Shown: positions 23,942-33,270, counted from the stretch's first letter. The stretch: DNA of 64,000 bases from Ramlibacter monticola (GCF_016722785.1 NZ_JAEQNE010000001.1:744001-808000); one strand, 5' to 3'. Numbers and translations are program-made. The notes: generated by a model from the sequence alone, not told the origin.

Positions 23942-25191
23942 TGGGGCGGCGCATGCCCCAGGCACTCATGCGCAGGGGCGCGCTCGCATTGCTGGTGCTG
24001 CTGTCCGCCTGCGGGGGCAGTGGCGGCGGTGGCGACAGCAGCAGCAGCAGCAGCAGCAGGACAACGAGCGGCAGCACACCAGCGACGTCGCCAGTGTCGC
24101 TGCCGGCCCCGCCCGCGGCGGCGAATGTCGTCACGCTGGTCGTGGACCAGGGCACCGACGGCAGCGCCATCAACACACCCTTCGTGAGCGTCACGCTGTG
24201 CGTGCCCGGATCGTCCACCTGCCAGACGATCGACCACGTGATGGTCGACACCGGCTCCTACGGCCTGCGCATCGCGGCGTCCGCACTGTCCGCGTCCATG
24301 GCCCTGCCGGCCGTGGCCGCACCGAGCGGCGCGCCCCTCGCGGAATGCGCCGGCTTCGTGAGCGGCTTCGCCTGGGGCGGCGTGCACACGGCAGACGTGC
24401 GGATCGGCGGCGAAACGGCGCTGGATGTGCCGGTCCAGGTGGTCAACGAGACCACGCCCGCCGTCGCCACGGTACCGACGGACTGCAGCAACACCGGGCC
24501 CTCGATCGGCGCGGGCGCGGGTGCGAAGGGCATCCTGGGCGTGGGCTTTCTGCGCCAGGACTGCGGCAGCGCCTGCGACACGAGCGCCGCCCCCGGCGTG
24601 TACTTCTCCTGTCCCACGGCTGGCAGCTGTGTTTCCACCATTGCGCCGCTCGCCTCACAGGTCGCCAACCCGGTGCCTGCCTTCACAACAGACAACAACG
24701 GCGTGGCCATCGTCTTGCCGGAAGTGCCCCTGGGCGGCGTGCCCGGCGCCACCGGCCTGCTGATCTTCGGCGTGGGGACCGCGTCCAACAACCAGCTTGG
24801 CAGCGCGCAGGTGTACACGGCCAATGCCGCGGGCAACTTCACGACGGTCTACAAGAGCCGCACCTTCACGGGTTTCATCGACAGCGGCTCCAACGGCATC
24901 TTCCTGAGCGACGCAACGATCACCAGTTGCTCCGGCGGCTTCTACTGCCCTGCCCCTGCCTTGTCGCTGAGCGCTACGGTCACTGGCGTCAACGGCACCA
25001 GCAGCATCGTGCCCTTCTCGGTCGAAAACGCCGCTTCGCTACCGCAGGCGACGGCCGCCGCGCACCTCGCAGGCCAGTTGGGAGCGCGCGCGTTCGACTG
25101 GGGGCTGCCCTTCTTCTTCGGTCGCACCGTGTTCGTTGCCTTCCAGGGCGCGTCCACACCTTTCGGCACGGGCCCTTACTGGGGCTTTTGA
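23938..25191 (+). CDS. DUF3443-domain lipoprotein
   Basis: The 417-residue protein has a lipobox (LVLLSACGG, Cys23) followed by a Gly/Ser linker including seven serines in a row. The DUF3443 body follows: VVTLVVDQGTDGSAINTPFV, HVMVDTGSYGLRIAASAL, AKGILGVGFLRQDCG, TFTGFIDSGSNGIFLSD and a C-terminal FFFGRTVFVAFQG. The paired D-T/S-G motifs (VDTGS, IDSGS) resemble those of aspartic-protease-like folds, which is my inference only. The start overlaps the stop of the DUF2844 gene. Surface or periplasmic anchoring is likely. Confidence 0.85.
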   Translation: MMGRRMPQALMRRGALALLVLLSACGGSGGGGDSSSSSSSRTTSGSTPATSPVSLPAPPAAANVVTLVVDQGTDGSAINTPFVSVTLCVPGSSTCQTIDHVMVDTGSYGLRIAASALSASMALPAVAAPSGAPLAECAGFVSGFAWGGVHTADVRIGGETALDVPVQVVNETTPAVATVPTDCSNTGPSIGAGAGAKGILGVGFLRQDCGSACDTSAAPGVYFSCPTAGSCVSTIAPLASQVANPVPAFTTDNNGVAIVLPEVPLGGVPGATGLLIFGVGTASNNQLGSAQVYTANAAGNFTTVYKSRTFTGFIDSGSNGIFLSDATITSCSGGFYCPAPALSLSATVTGVNGTSSIVPFSVENAASLPQATAAAHLAGQLGARAFDWGLPFFFGRTVFVAFQGASTPFGTGPYWGF

Positions 25192-25302
25192 GCCCAGCGG
25201 CACGCCTCATGGGCCGATGCCGCGGACGCGAACGGTGCGGTCACGCTCGTTCCACCGCGGTCGACAGGACGCACAGCGCAACTGCAGGCTGTTCTCTCGC
25301 AC

Positions 25303-26937
25303 TCAGCGCGGCGCCGCCCCCGGGAAGGCGAGGATTTCACGGACCACGGTGTCGACGTCGCCCACCCACCACCAGTGGTCGTCGCCTTCCAGCGGCAGGA
25401 AACGCGCACCGGCGATGCAGCGCGCCAGGTGCTCGCCGGCGCCGAGGCGCACGGCACGGTCGCCGCGCCGGTGCATCACCAGCACAGGCTGCCGCACCTG
25501 CGCGAGCAGCGGCCGGACGTCGGCTTCGCGCAGCCCGCGTAGCACGGCACGCAGGCTGGCCGGCGTGGCCGCGTGTCGCAGCATGCGGGCCCACCAGGCG
25601 CGGGTGGCGGGATCCCGCGCCTGCGTCGGGGCGAAGGTCTCGATGGCGGCGGGGCCGCCCCATCCGTCCACCAGCGCCTGCATCCAACGGTCGAAATCCT
25701 GCGGCCGCAGCGCCCAGGGATAGTTCTCGTCGCGGCTGCCGCGGGCCATCGCGCCGAACAGCACGAGTCCGCTGATGCGCTGCGGTTGCGTGGCCGCGAG
25801 CTCGATCGCGGCCGGCCCGCCTTCGGACGCGCCGAACAAGCAGGCCCGCTCGATTCCGGCCGCGTCGAGGATGGTGAGCACATCGCGGGCCGCGGCGGCA
25901 ACGCTGCCGGTGGCATCCAGCCGTTCGGACAGGCCCAGCCCGCGGCGGTCGAACACCACGACGGTAAAGCGGCGCGCCAATGCCGCGAGCGCGCGCCGGA
26001 TCCCTGGATGCTCGCAGGCGATCTCCATGTGGGACACGAAGCCGGACATCAGGACCAGCGCCTCGCTGCCGGCGCCCATCAGCGCATAGGCCACCGTGCC
26101 TTGCGGGCCGTGGGCGAACCGGACGTCCAGTGCCGGCGGCTCGTCGGTCGCACCCGGGGCGGGGGCGGCGGCCTGGCGACTGCAGCGCAGGTACGCCGCC
26201 TCCGTCGCGGCCGAGGGCTTGCACCCGAACTCCGCGCGCAGGGCTTCCGCGCAGCGCGCGAACTGCGCTTCTACCCCCGCGGCGTCGCCCGCTTCCGCGC
26301 AGAGGGCCATCCGCAGCGCGTAGGCCGGCTCGCAGAAGGGGTCCAGCCGCAGCAGCCGCTCCAGCGTTTCCCCGGCATCACCGAGCGCGCCAGCGGCGCG
26401 CTGCAGTTCGGCGATGCGCGTGAGCGCGCGTGCGAGCAGGTGCTGGTGCTCGGTGCGCTGAGCCGCCGCCCATTCGTCGAACGCCTCCGAGCCGAAGGAC
26501 AGGCCTTCGAGCAGCGGCTCGCAGGCGGCCAGCACCTGCGCATGAAGCTGTGCCAGCGGCAACCCCGGCGTCCCGCCGCCGACCAGCTGCTGCGCCATGC
26601 GGCGGAACTCCACGGCGTCGCAGACGAGCGCACCGGGTGCGATCGTGGCGCTGCCCTCGCGGGTCTCCAGCAGGTCGCGGCCGCACAGGTCTTCCACCTG
26701 GTACAGGAGCCGGCGCAGGCGTGTGCGCGCCGTGTCTGCCTCCGCCTGAGGCCACAGCAGCGTGGCGAGGTGCTCGCGCGGCAGGGGCCGCCCTTCCAGC
26801 GCCAGGTACGCCAGCAGGGCAAGGCCGCGTTTGAGCGCAAGGCGCACGGGCCGCGCGCCGTCGGCAAGCGACGGCACACCGAAGACCTGCAGACGCAGGG
26901 GGGAGGCAGAGGCGGAAGCCATGGCGGCATTGTTCAC
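25303..26937 (-). CDS. SARP/BTAD-type regulator fused to an alpha/beta hydrolase
   Basis: The 544-residue protein starts with a winged-helix domain (about 14-95: RLQVFGVPSLADGARPVRLA, LATLLWPQAEADTARTRLRR) and a bacterial transcriptional activator domain with TPR-like helices (about 105-255). An alpha/beta hydrolase occupies about 275-544: the nucleophile elbow LFGASEGGPAA, an acid in VMHRRGDRAV and histidine in LEGDDHWWWVGD make a complete triad. The DNA-binding part with an attached hydrolase suggests a regulator that senses or processes an ester-like ligand. GTG at 26937 was taken; ATG at 26922 is equally possible. It is divergent, with 59 nt between starts, from the hydrolase/desaturase pair it may control. 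Confidence 0.85.
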   Translation of the reverse strand: MNNAAMASASASPLRLQVFGVPSLADGARPVRLALKRGLALLAYLALEGRPLPREHLATLLWPQAEADTARTRLRRLLYQVEDLCGRDLLETREGSATIAPGALVCDAVEFRRMAQQLVGGGTPGLPLAQLHAQVLAACEPLLEGLSFGSEAFDEWAAAQRTEHQHLLARALTRIAELQRAAGALGDAGETLERLLRLDPFCEPAYALRMALCAEAGDAAGVEAQFARCAEALRAEFGCKPSAATEAAYLRCSRQAAAPAPGATDEPPALDVRFAHGPQGTVAYALMGAGSEALVLMSGFVSHMEIACEHPGIRRALAALARRFTVVVFDRRGLGLSERLDATGSVAAAARDVLTILDAAGIERACLFGASEGGPAAIELAATQPQRISGLVLFGAMARGSRDENYPWALRPQDFDRWMQALVDGWGGPAAIETFAPTQARDPATRAWWARMLRHAATPASLRAVLRGLREADVRPLLAQVRQPVLVMHRRGDRAVRLGAGEHLARCIAGARFLPLEGDDHWWWVGDVDTVVREILAFPGAAPR

Positions 26938-26996
26938 GCCCGGCCGTCGCCTGAACAGGGACGCGCAAGGGACGCCTGCCCCCTACCCTGCGCACC

Positions 26997-27905
26997 ATGG
27001 ACCCCACCGCCTCCTCTTCTTCCCCACACGCGGAGCCGCCGACGCTGCTGCTGATGGTGCCCGCGATGGGCGTGGCCGCCGCCTTCTACGAGCCCTTCGC
27101 CGCGCGGCTGCGCGCAGCCGGCATCGCGGTGCGCCTCCTGGACATGCCGGGCCAGGGCAGCAGTCCCCTGAGCGCGCGGCGGGGCGACGACTACGGCTAC
27201 CGCGAGATCGTCGAGGAGCTGCTGCCCGACGCCGTGCGTGCGGCGCGGCGGGAACTCCCGCAGGGCCGCATCCTGCTGGCCGGCCACAGCCTGGGCGGGC
27301 AGCTCGCCGTCCTGGCGAGCGCCGAGCTGTCGCCGGCGCTCGACGGGCTCGTGCTGGTCGCCGCGGGCACGGCGCACTGGCGCAGCTGGCCTGCCGGGCG
27401 ACGCCTTCAGGCCTGCTGCGCCGTGCATGCCATCGCCACCCTCGCAGCGCTGCTTCCGTGGTACCCCGGTGATCGCGTCGGCTTCGGCGGCGCACAGAGC
27501 CGTCGCTTCATGCGCGACTGGCGCCACAACGCGCGCACGGGCCAATACCGGCTGGAAGGCAGCGCGCGCGGTGCCGAAGCGCTGCGGTCGGCGCTGCGCG
27601 AGGTACGGCTGCCCGTGCTCGCTCTTTCCATCCGAAACGACCCGATCGCACCGGAAGGCGCGCTGCTGGAACTGCTCGCGCATCTCCCCGCCGCGCGTGT
27701 GCGGCGCGTCACCGTCTCCGGCCTGCTGGCGCATGCACCCTGGAAGCGCCATTTCTCCTGGGCGCGCCAGAGCGCGGGCGTCGAGGACGCCCTGCTCGCC
27801 TGGCTGGCCGAGGACCCCCGTTCCCACCACTTCCTCTCCGGAGTCACCGATGACCACGCTCGAGATCCTGACGTTCGCGATCCTGCCCCTCTTCCTGCTC
27901 CTTGA
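26997..27905 (+). CDS. Alpha/beta hydrolase
   Basis: The 302-residue protein has the alpha/beta hydrolase layout: LLLMVPAMGVAAAFYEPFAA, a lid-side LLDMPGQGSS, the nucleophile elbow LLAGHSLGGQLAVLA (GHSLG), an acid near LALSIRNDPIAPEG and a histidine in the LLAHAPWKRHF region. It resembles serine-aminopeptidase/monoacylglycerol-lipase-like enzymes acting on lipid esters. ATG at 26997 starts 59 nt from the divergent regulator. Its end overlaps the start of the hydroxylase gene by 56 nt in another frame, so the two are coupled. Confidence 0.82.
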   Translation: MDPTASSSSPHAEPPTLLLMVPAMGVAAAFYEPFAARLRAAGIAVRLLDMPGQGSSPLSARRGDDYGYREIVEELLPDAVRAARRELPQGRILLAGHSLGGQLAVLASAELSPALDGLVLVAAGTAHWRSWPAGRRLQACCAVHAIATLAALLPWYPGDRVGFGGAQSRRFMRDWRHNARTGQYRLEGSARGAEALRSALREVRLPVLALSIRNDPIAPEGALLELLAHLPAARVRRVTVSGLLAHAPWKRHFSWARQSAGVEDALLAWLAEDPRSHHFLSGVTDDHARDPDVRDPAPLPAP

Positions 27906-28653
27906 GGTCCTCACGCCCGGCGCGACCGGCACTCCCGGCTGGCGCCTGCGCGCAGCGACCGTGACGGCCGTCACCTTCGCCTTGTCGCTCGTGGCAGGAG
28001 CGGCCTACAAGGCCGTGTTCGCGGGTGCGAGCCTGCTGCCGGGCGATCGCCTCGGCACCGCAGGCGGCGCGCTGGTGGGCATGCTGGTGTACGACTTCTG
28101 CCATTACTGGTATCACCGCTGCGCGCACCGCTTCGACGCCCTGTGGCGGCTCGGCCATCAGATGCACCACAGCGCCGAGTCGCTCGACCCCTGGGGCGCG
28201 TACTTCCTGCACCCGCTGGACGCGGCGTTCTTTCTCACGCTCTCCAACGTGGTGCTGTACCCGGTGCTCGGGCTCACCCCGGCCGCGGGTGCGGCCGCGA
28301 GCGCCCTGACCACCTTCTGCGCGGTGTTCCAGCACGCCCGCCTGGCCACGCCACGCTGGCTGGGCTGGCTGGTGCAGCGGCCCGAGAGCCATGCAGTTCA
28401 CCACGAGCGCGGGCTGCACGCCTTCAACTACGCCAACCTGCCCTTGTGGGACCTGCTGTTCGGTACCTTGCGCAACCCGCCGGCCGGTGAACCGCGTCCC
28501 GCCCTGGGCTTCTACGATGGCGCCTCGGCGCGGATCACCGAGATGCTCATGTTCCGCGACGTATCGCGGCCGCGGACGGCGCAGGATCGCCTGCCCTCAC
28601 GGAACGCACGATCCGGCGGGCGTCTCAGGCCGCAAGAGGCACGACGCGAGTGA
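27850..28653 (+). CDS. Sterol desaturase/fatty-acid hydroxylase family membrane protein
   Basis: The 267-residue integral membrane protein has the histidine clusters of the di-iron hydroxylase superfamily: HYWYHRCAH, HQMHHSAE and HAVHHERGLH, placed between membrane helices (FAILPLFLLLEVL, ALVGMLVYDF, FFLTLSNVVLYPVLGL). Such enzymes hydroxylate or desaturate sterols, carotenoids or fatty acyl chains. The start at 27850 lies inside the end of the preceding hydrolase gene. The arginine-rich C-terminal tail after residue 235 is not conserved and may be unstructured. Confidence 0.87.
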   Translation: MTTLEILTFAILPLFLLLEVLTPGATGTPGWRLRAATVTAVTFALSLVAGAAYKAVFAGASLLPGDRLGTAGGALVGMLVYDFCHYWYHRCAHRFDALWRLGHQMHHSAESLDPWGAYFLHPLDAAFFLTLSNVVLYPVLGLTPAAGAAASALTTFCAVFQHARLATPRWLGWLVQRPESHAVHHERGLHAFNYANLPLWDLLFGTLRNPPAGEPRPALGFYDGASARITEMLMFRDVSRPRTAQDRLPSRNARSGGRLRPQEARRE

Positions 28654-28799
28654 TACCGCTCTTGTGGCGCAGGCCGAGAACGACCCAACGCGCGCCGTCT
28701 CCGGCGACAGGAGCTCGAGCTACCGTTCGAAACAAGCGACGGGTCAAGGGGCGCGAAACGGCCTTTTGCCCGTCCACTCGATGGAGGAATTAGCTGCCC

Positions 28800-29426
28800 T
28801 CATGCAACTCGCCGAGCTAGCAGCGCCCACACACCCGCCGTTGACAACAAGGACCCACCCGCCAGGTGAAAGCGCCGCTGTGTCCGAGGCGAAGACAACA
28901 GCCGTCGGGCCGACGCTGCGAACACCGCGTACAGCGTGGCGTTGAGTGTCGCCATGATCACGAACGTACTGGCCAAGACCCAGAGCTGCTGCGCGACTGG
29001 CGCGACCGGGTTGATGAACTGCGGTAGGAAGGCTACAAAAAAGACGATTCCTTTGGGATTGAGGGCAGTGACCAGATAGGTGTTAGCGAACAGCCTCCAG
29101 CGTGAACTCGGGGCCGCTGGTCCAGCCAACTCGGAGGAGGAGATGCCCGCACGAAGCAACTTGAAACCGAGATAGAGCAAATACAGCCCGCCGGCCCACT
29201 TGACTATGGTGAACCAGAAGGCCGAAGTAGCCAAAAGGGCGCCCAACCCGAGGAGCGACACTACGAGTGCCGTGGAATCGCCTAGCGCCACGGCTGCCAC
29301 GAGTGGTATGTTCGCGCGCCGTCCGTGAGCCATGGAATAGCTGATGACGGTCAGGATGGTCGGGCCAGGAATGATGAGCAGGACTGCCGATGCCGCGGCA
29401 AAGGCGAGCCAAAGTTCGATGGACAT
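28800..29426 (-). CDS. LysE-family exporter
   Basis: The 208-residue protein has about six membrane helices and the LysE/RhtB signature near the N-terminus (VLLIIPGPTILTVISYSMAH, GDSTALVVSLLGLGALLATS), then WAGGLYLLYLGFKLLRAG and TALNPKGIVFFVAFLPQFIN. Family members export amino acids or derivatives by proton antiport. ATG at 29426 starts homology. It is divergent from a second LysE-type gene 347 nt away. Confidence 0.9.
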   Translation of the reverse strand: MSIELWLAFAAASAVLLIIPGPTILTVISYSMAHGRRANIPLVAAVALGDSTALVVSLLGLGALLATSAFWFTIVKWAGGLYLLYLGFKLLRAGISSSELAGPAAPSSRWRLFANTYLVTALNPKGIVFFVAFLPQFINPVAPVAQQLWVLASTFVIMATLNATLYAVFAASARRLLSSPRTQRRFHLAGGSLLSTAGVWALLARRVA

Positions 29427-29773
29427 GGGCTTCGTCGAAGGGGGCTAACCTGAAGTATCCGCCGAATCTGCGGGATCACCTGAAACGCCGCGGATAACCT
29501 GGCACGGCCAGTCCGCTTGACGGGCTCAGCCAACGTCTGCCCCTCACGTGAATGACTGCTTATGGACCGTGCCTGCCCTGACGCGCTTTTCGTTCAGAGG
29601 GACACGAGAGCCAGGGACGGCAATGAACGACCCGATGCAACCGTTCCATAGGGGAGCGTGTATTGGGCAGATGAGCAGTACGGATGAATCCGTGCACCGG
29701 TCAACTGTAGTGATCCTGTCCAGTTCGATCACGTAGAGTCCGGCGTCATGAATGCGCGGGCGAGTTTCCTCCC
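29427..29773. other. Divergent control region between two LysE genes
   Basis: No gene is recognised here, though frames of about 60 codons occur on both strands. The region should hold promoters for both exporters, but no confident -35/-10 pair or operator could be picked out. Confidence 0.4.
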
Positions 29774-30388
29774 ATGAATACGTCAGAGTTGGCCACGTTG
29801 CTTCTCTTTTGTACGGCCATGAGTTTTTCGCCAGGGCCGAACACGACCTTGTCGACCGCGCTCGCCGCCAACCATGGACTTCGGCGGGCCATGCGGTTTT
29901 GCCTGGCCGTGCCCACTGGCTGGACGTTGCTGATGCTTGCCTCTGGCCTCGGGTTGGGCGCGCTGGTCCTCGGGGTCCCGACGCTGCGCTGGGGCGTGAA
30001 GGTAGTCGGCGTCGCCTACATGCTGTGGCTGGCCTGGCGGCTCGCGCGAGCGTCGTCGCTGCGCCAAGTGGACGAACGCCGCCTGGACGTGAGCTTCCTG
30101 CAGGGTATCGGTCTCCAGTTCGTCAACATCAAGGCCTGGATGCTCGCACTCACCCTCACCGCTGGCTGGGTCGTGAACGCGGGCGGGCAGCCATCGGACA
30201 ATCCGGGGCAGCGTCTCGCGATCATCTGCGTCGTGATGATGTTCTTCGCCTTCAGCAGCAACCTGACCTATGCGGCGGCAGGCTCGCTCCTGCGCGACTG
30301 GTTGGCGCAGAATCGCCGCCTGCTCTGGTTCAATCGCGGGCTGGCGACGGTGCTGCTGGCAACGGCGGCCTGGATGGCGACCGTGTGA
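29774..30388 (+). CDS. LysE-family exporter
   Basis: The 204-residue membrane protein has the RhtB/LysE pattern: LLFCTAMSFSPGPNTTLSTA, FCLAVPTGWTLLMLASGLGL, VVGVAYMLWLAWRLARAS and GLQFVNIKAWMLALTLTAGW. It is probably an amino-acid or metabolite efflux carrier; the substrate is unknown. The start ATG at 29774 follows closely after another ATG in a different frame. It is only distantly similar to the divergent LysE gene, so this is not a recent duplication. Confidence 0.9.
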   Translation: MNTSELATLLLFCTAMSFSPGPNTTLSTALAANHGLRRAMRFCLAVPTGWTLLMLASGLGLGALVLGVPTLRWGVKVVGVAYMLWLAWRLARASSLRQVDERRLDVSFLQGIGLQFVNIKAWMLALTLTAGWVVNAGGQPSDNPGQRLAIICVVMMFFAFSSNLTYAAAGSLLRDWLAQNRRLLWFNRGLATVLLATAAWMATV

Positions 30389-30467
30389 TCCGCGCGAAGC
30401 AATATCCGTTTTCGATCGCACCAGCGAATCGGGGGGGTGGTCGGTATCAGGCGACCAGCATGCGGTC

Positions 30468-31214
30468 TCAGTCCGCGTATCCCGGCATCTCCCGGTCCAG
30501 CACACGCATCATGGCTGCGAAATAGAGCGCTTCGCGCTCCGCCTGCGTGTGGCTGTTGCGGGGGTTCGGCGTCTCCACCTTCCGCACCATGGCCTCGTCC
30601 AAGACCGCGAGTGGGCGGCCGGTGGACATGGCCAGGATCTGCGCGCGGCAAACACGCTCCAGCTTGTACAGGCGCCGGTACGCCTGCGCGACGGTGTCGC
30701 CCACTACAAGGACACCGTGGTTCCTCATGAACATGATCTGCTTGTCGCCCAAGATGGACGCAAGGCGTTCCCCTTCGCTCAGCGAAGCGGCCAGTCCGGC
30801 GTAACCGTCGTCGTAGGCAATGTTCCGCGTGAGGAATGCGGCCGTCTGGCTGCCGGGCAGCAGGCGGTTGTCCTCCAGCATGTTCAACGCCAGCGCCCAG
30901 GTCTGGTGGGTGTGGAGGATGACGTTTGCGCCGGTCATCCTGTGCAGCGGGGCGTGGATGCTCAGAGCGCTCAATTCCAGACTGCCGCTGCCTTCGAGCA
31001 CCTCACCCGCCTCGTTGAACACGATCAGGTCGCTAGCCCTCGCCTCTGACCAGTGCAGGCCGAACGGCAGCACCAGGTAGCGGTCCTCCTGGCCGGGTAC
31101 GCACATCGTGAAGTGGTTGTCGATCCCCTCCTCCAGATCGTCGTAGACCGCGAGGCGGTTCGCCGCAGCCAGATGGACGCGCGCGCGCCACGTTTCGTCG
31201 TCGGCTTGGTTCAT
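30468..31214 (-). CDS. Class II aldolase/adducin family protein
   Basis: The 248-residue protein matches the class II aldolase fold: LAAANRLAVYDDLEEGIDNH near the N-terminus, VLPFGLHWSEARASDLIVFN, HAPLHRMTGANVILHTHQTW with the metal-ligand HTH, and IMFMRNHGVLVVGDTVAQAY with the third histidine. Enzymes of this family cleave or epimerise sugar phosphates; members of this branch often remain unassigned. ATG at 31214 has GGAGCACGAGCG upstream. No operon partner. Confidence 0.88.
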   Translation of the reverse strand: MNQADDETWRARVHLAAANRLAVYDDLEEGIDNHFTMCVPGQEDRYLVLPFGLHWSEARASDLIVFNEAGEVLEGSGSLELSALSIHAPLHRMTGANVILHTHQTWALALNMLEDNRLLPGSQTAAFLTRNIAYDDGYAGLAASLSEGERLASILGDKQIMFMRNHGVLVVGDTVAQAYRRLYKLERVCRAQILAMSTGRPLAVLDEAMVRKVETPNPRNSHTQAEREALYFAAMMRVLDREMPGYAD

Positions 31215-31521
31215 CGCTCGTGCTCCTTCGGTAATTCACTTCAGATCCGGCGGCCTCACATTCCAGAACGTGGAGATGTGCCCGCCCAAGGCTGGCGCCG
31301 GCACAGGAGGGTATCTCAAGCGAATGGGACCCGCCCTGGCTTACAGCTTCCAGGATCCGGTGGCGGAGGTGGCCTTCTAAAGGCGCTTGGGCGTGGATGT
31401 GTGTTTGCAGAACTCCCGGCGACGGGGGTCGCGGCGCGGCAATTGCTGAAGTAAGGCGACGCGGTTGCAGCCAGCGAATCCAGGGGCCGGCGCGAGGCCG
31501 GCCGGCGGCTGACGCAGGTCT
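31215..31521. other. Gap without a convincing gene
   Basis: A plus-strand stretch near 31320-31378 (GPALAYSFQDPVAEVAF) looks like a short coding scrap but has no context. Nothing else was seen. Confidence 0.35.
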
Positions 31522-33237
31522 TCAACGCCATCCCGCACCGGCTGGATGCGTGGGGGTACGACGTGTCGTCGCCACGCCCGTTGCTCCGAGGAATTGATGG
31601 ATCTGCGCCACCACGGCAGCTCCCTCGCCGATCGCGCCCCCCACGCGCTTGACCGATCCCGCCCGGACGTCACCGATCGCGAAGACGCCCGGAACGCTGG
31701 TCTGCAGCGGAAGTGCGGGATCGTGTGCCGTCGTCACGAAGCCCCCGTCATCCACTGCGACGGCGCAATTCCTCAGCCACTCGGCGCACGGATCGGCGCC
31801 GAGGAAGAGGAACACATGCCGCAGCGAGCGCGTCTGGGAGCGCATCGGCTCGCGGCTGCGCCACGTGACCGCCGTCACGCCCGACTCGCGGGTACCCTCC
31901 AGGCCCGCGATCTGTGTCCCCGTGAGCAACTGGATGTTCTGCGTCGCCGCGATGCGATCGATCAGGTACTTCGACATGCTGGCCGCCAGGCCCGGACCCC
32001 GGACGAGCATCCACACCATGCTGGCATGCGAGGACAGGAACACGGCAGCCTGTCCGGCGGAATTGCCGCCTCCGACCACGACCACCTCTTCGCCGGCACA
32101 CATCCTTGCTTCGATGGGTGACGCCCAGTACCAGACACCGCGTCCTTCCATCTGCTGCAGGTTGCGGCATTCGGGACGTCGGTAGCGGGCGCCAGTGGCG
32201 ACGACGACGGCGCGCGCATGCGCCGTGCGGCCATCGCCCAGGTGCACGCTCATGGGATAGTGCCCGTGCGAGGACAGGCAGTCGAAACCCACGGCTTCCG
32301 CCGGAATCAGCATCCGCACGTCGAACTTCAGCGCCTGGGTGTAGGCCCGTCCCGCGAGCGCCTGGCCTGAAATGCCCGTCGGGAAGCCGAGATAGTTTTC
32401 GATCCGGGCACTCGCTCCCGCCTGGCCGCCGGGTGAACGTGCATCGATCACCAGCACGGAAAGGCCTTCGGAGCTCGCATAGACCGCCGCCGCGAGACCT
32501 GCCGGCCCGGCGCCGACGATCGCGACGTCGTAGATCGAGTCGGTGGCTCCCATGTCCAGCATCCCGATGCAGCGCGCCAGTTCGGTGTCGCTCGGGTTGC
32601 GAAGCACATCTCCATTGGGGCAGACCACGAGCGGCAGCTGCTGCGGGCCGGCCGCATAGCGTGTCACGAACTCCTGCGCGTCGCGGTCGGTGGACGGCTC
32701 CAGCACGACATGGGGAGTTCCGTTGCGCCGCAGGAAGTTCTGCAGGCGGGCCACGTCGGGTGAGGAAGCGCTGCCGATCAGCACCGGTCCGCCCGCTCCC
32801 GCCTCGATCAGCGCCACGCGCCGGAGAATCATCGCCCGCATCAGCTTTTCGCCGAGCGCGGCCTCGGCGATGAGCACTGCATGCAGCTGCGCGGGGCTGA
32901 TCTCGAGCGTCCGGGTCTCTCCCACTGCAAACGCATCGACCAGCGCCGGCCTGCCCGAGAGCTGGGCCAACTCCCCTGCGATATTGCCGGATCCGTGCTC
33001 GACCACCGGGAAATCATGGCCGTGGCCATCCCGGCCGGTGACGCGAAGGGCCCCCGAGAGCACCACGTGGACTCCGGAGCCCACTCTGCCCGTCCGCAAG
33101 ACCGGGTCGCCATCGGAAAAGTCCCGCAGCTGGCCGAAGCGGTGCATGCGCGCGATCTCTTCCGCAGACAGAATGGGGAACATCTGCGCGCGCCGCGCTT
33201 CGGCGGTCGGGGCGGCAGGCGCGTCCGCGGACGTCAT
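31522..33237 (-). CDS. Cyclic-nucleotide-binding domain/thioredoxin-reductase-like flavoprotein
   Basis: The 571-residue protein starts with a CAP-type cyclic-nucleotide-binding domain (about 25-150: GDPVLRTGRVGSGVHVVLSG, GNIAGELAQLSGRPALVDAF). A short thioredoxin-like segment (VCPNGDVLRNPSD) leads to a TrxB-like FAD/NAD(P)H domain (about 250-560: DVAIVGAGPAGLAAAVYASS, VVVVGGGNSAGQAAVFLSSH, GVFAIGDVRAGSVKRVGGAI). The CxxC disulfide of real thioredoxin reductases is absent; the matching place reads YWASPIEARMC. It therefore probably reduces something other than thioredoxin, perhaps under ligand control. ATG at 33237 was chosen as the likely start. It lies 33 nt after the molybdenum-hydroxylase large subunit gene. 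Confidence 0.87.
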   Translation of the reverse strand: MTSADAPAAPTAEARRAQMFPILSAEEIARMHRFGQLRDFSDGDPVLRTGRVGSGVHVVLSGALRVTGRDGHGHDFPVVEHGSGNIAGELAQLSGRPALVDAFAVGETRTLEISPAQLHAVLIAEAALGEKLMRAMILRRVALIEAGAGGPVLIGSASSPDVARLQNFLRRNGTPHVVLEPSTDRDAQEFVTRYAAGPQQLPLVVCPNGDVLRNPSDTELARCIGMLDMGATDSIYDVAIVGAGPAGLAAAVYASSEGLSVLVIDARSPGGQAGASARIENYLGFPTGISGQALAGRAYTQALKFDVRMLIPAEAVGFDCLSSHGHYPMSVHLGDGRTAHARAVVVATGARYRRPECRNLQQMEGRGVWYWASPIEARMCAGEEVVVVGGGNSAGQAAVFLSSHASMVWMLVRGPGLAASMSKYLIDRIAATQNIQLLTGTQIAGLEGTRESGVTAVTWRSREPMRSQTRSLRHVFLFLGADPCAEWLRNCAVAVDDGGFVTTAHDPALPLQTSVPGVFAIGDVRAGSVKRVGGAIGEGAAVVAQIHQFLGATGVATTRRTPTHPAGAGWR

Positions 33238-33270
33238 GGTTGACGAGCTGGGCAGGCCCCGCATCCCCAC

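Noticed and set aside
29544..29736. Opposed 62-codon frames on both strands between the two LysE genes
   Set aside because: Neither has a ribosome-binding site or similarity; they are the result of few stop codons in a short region.
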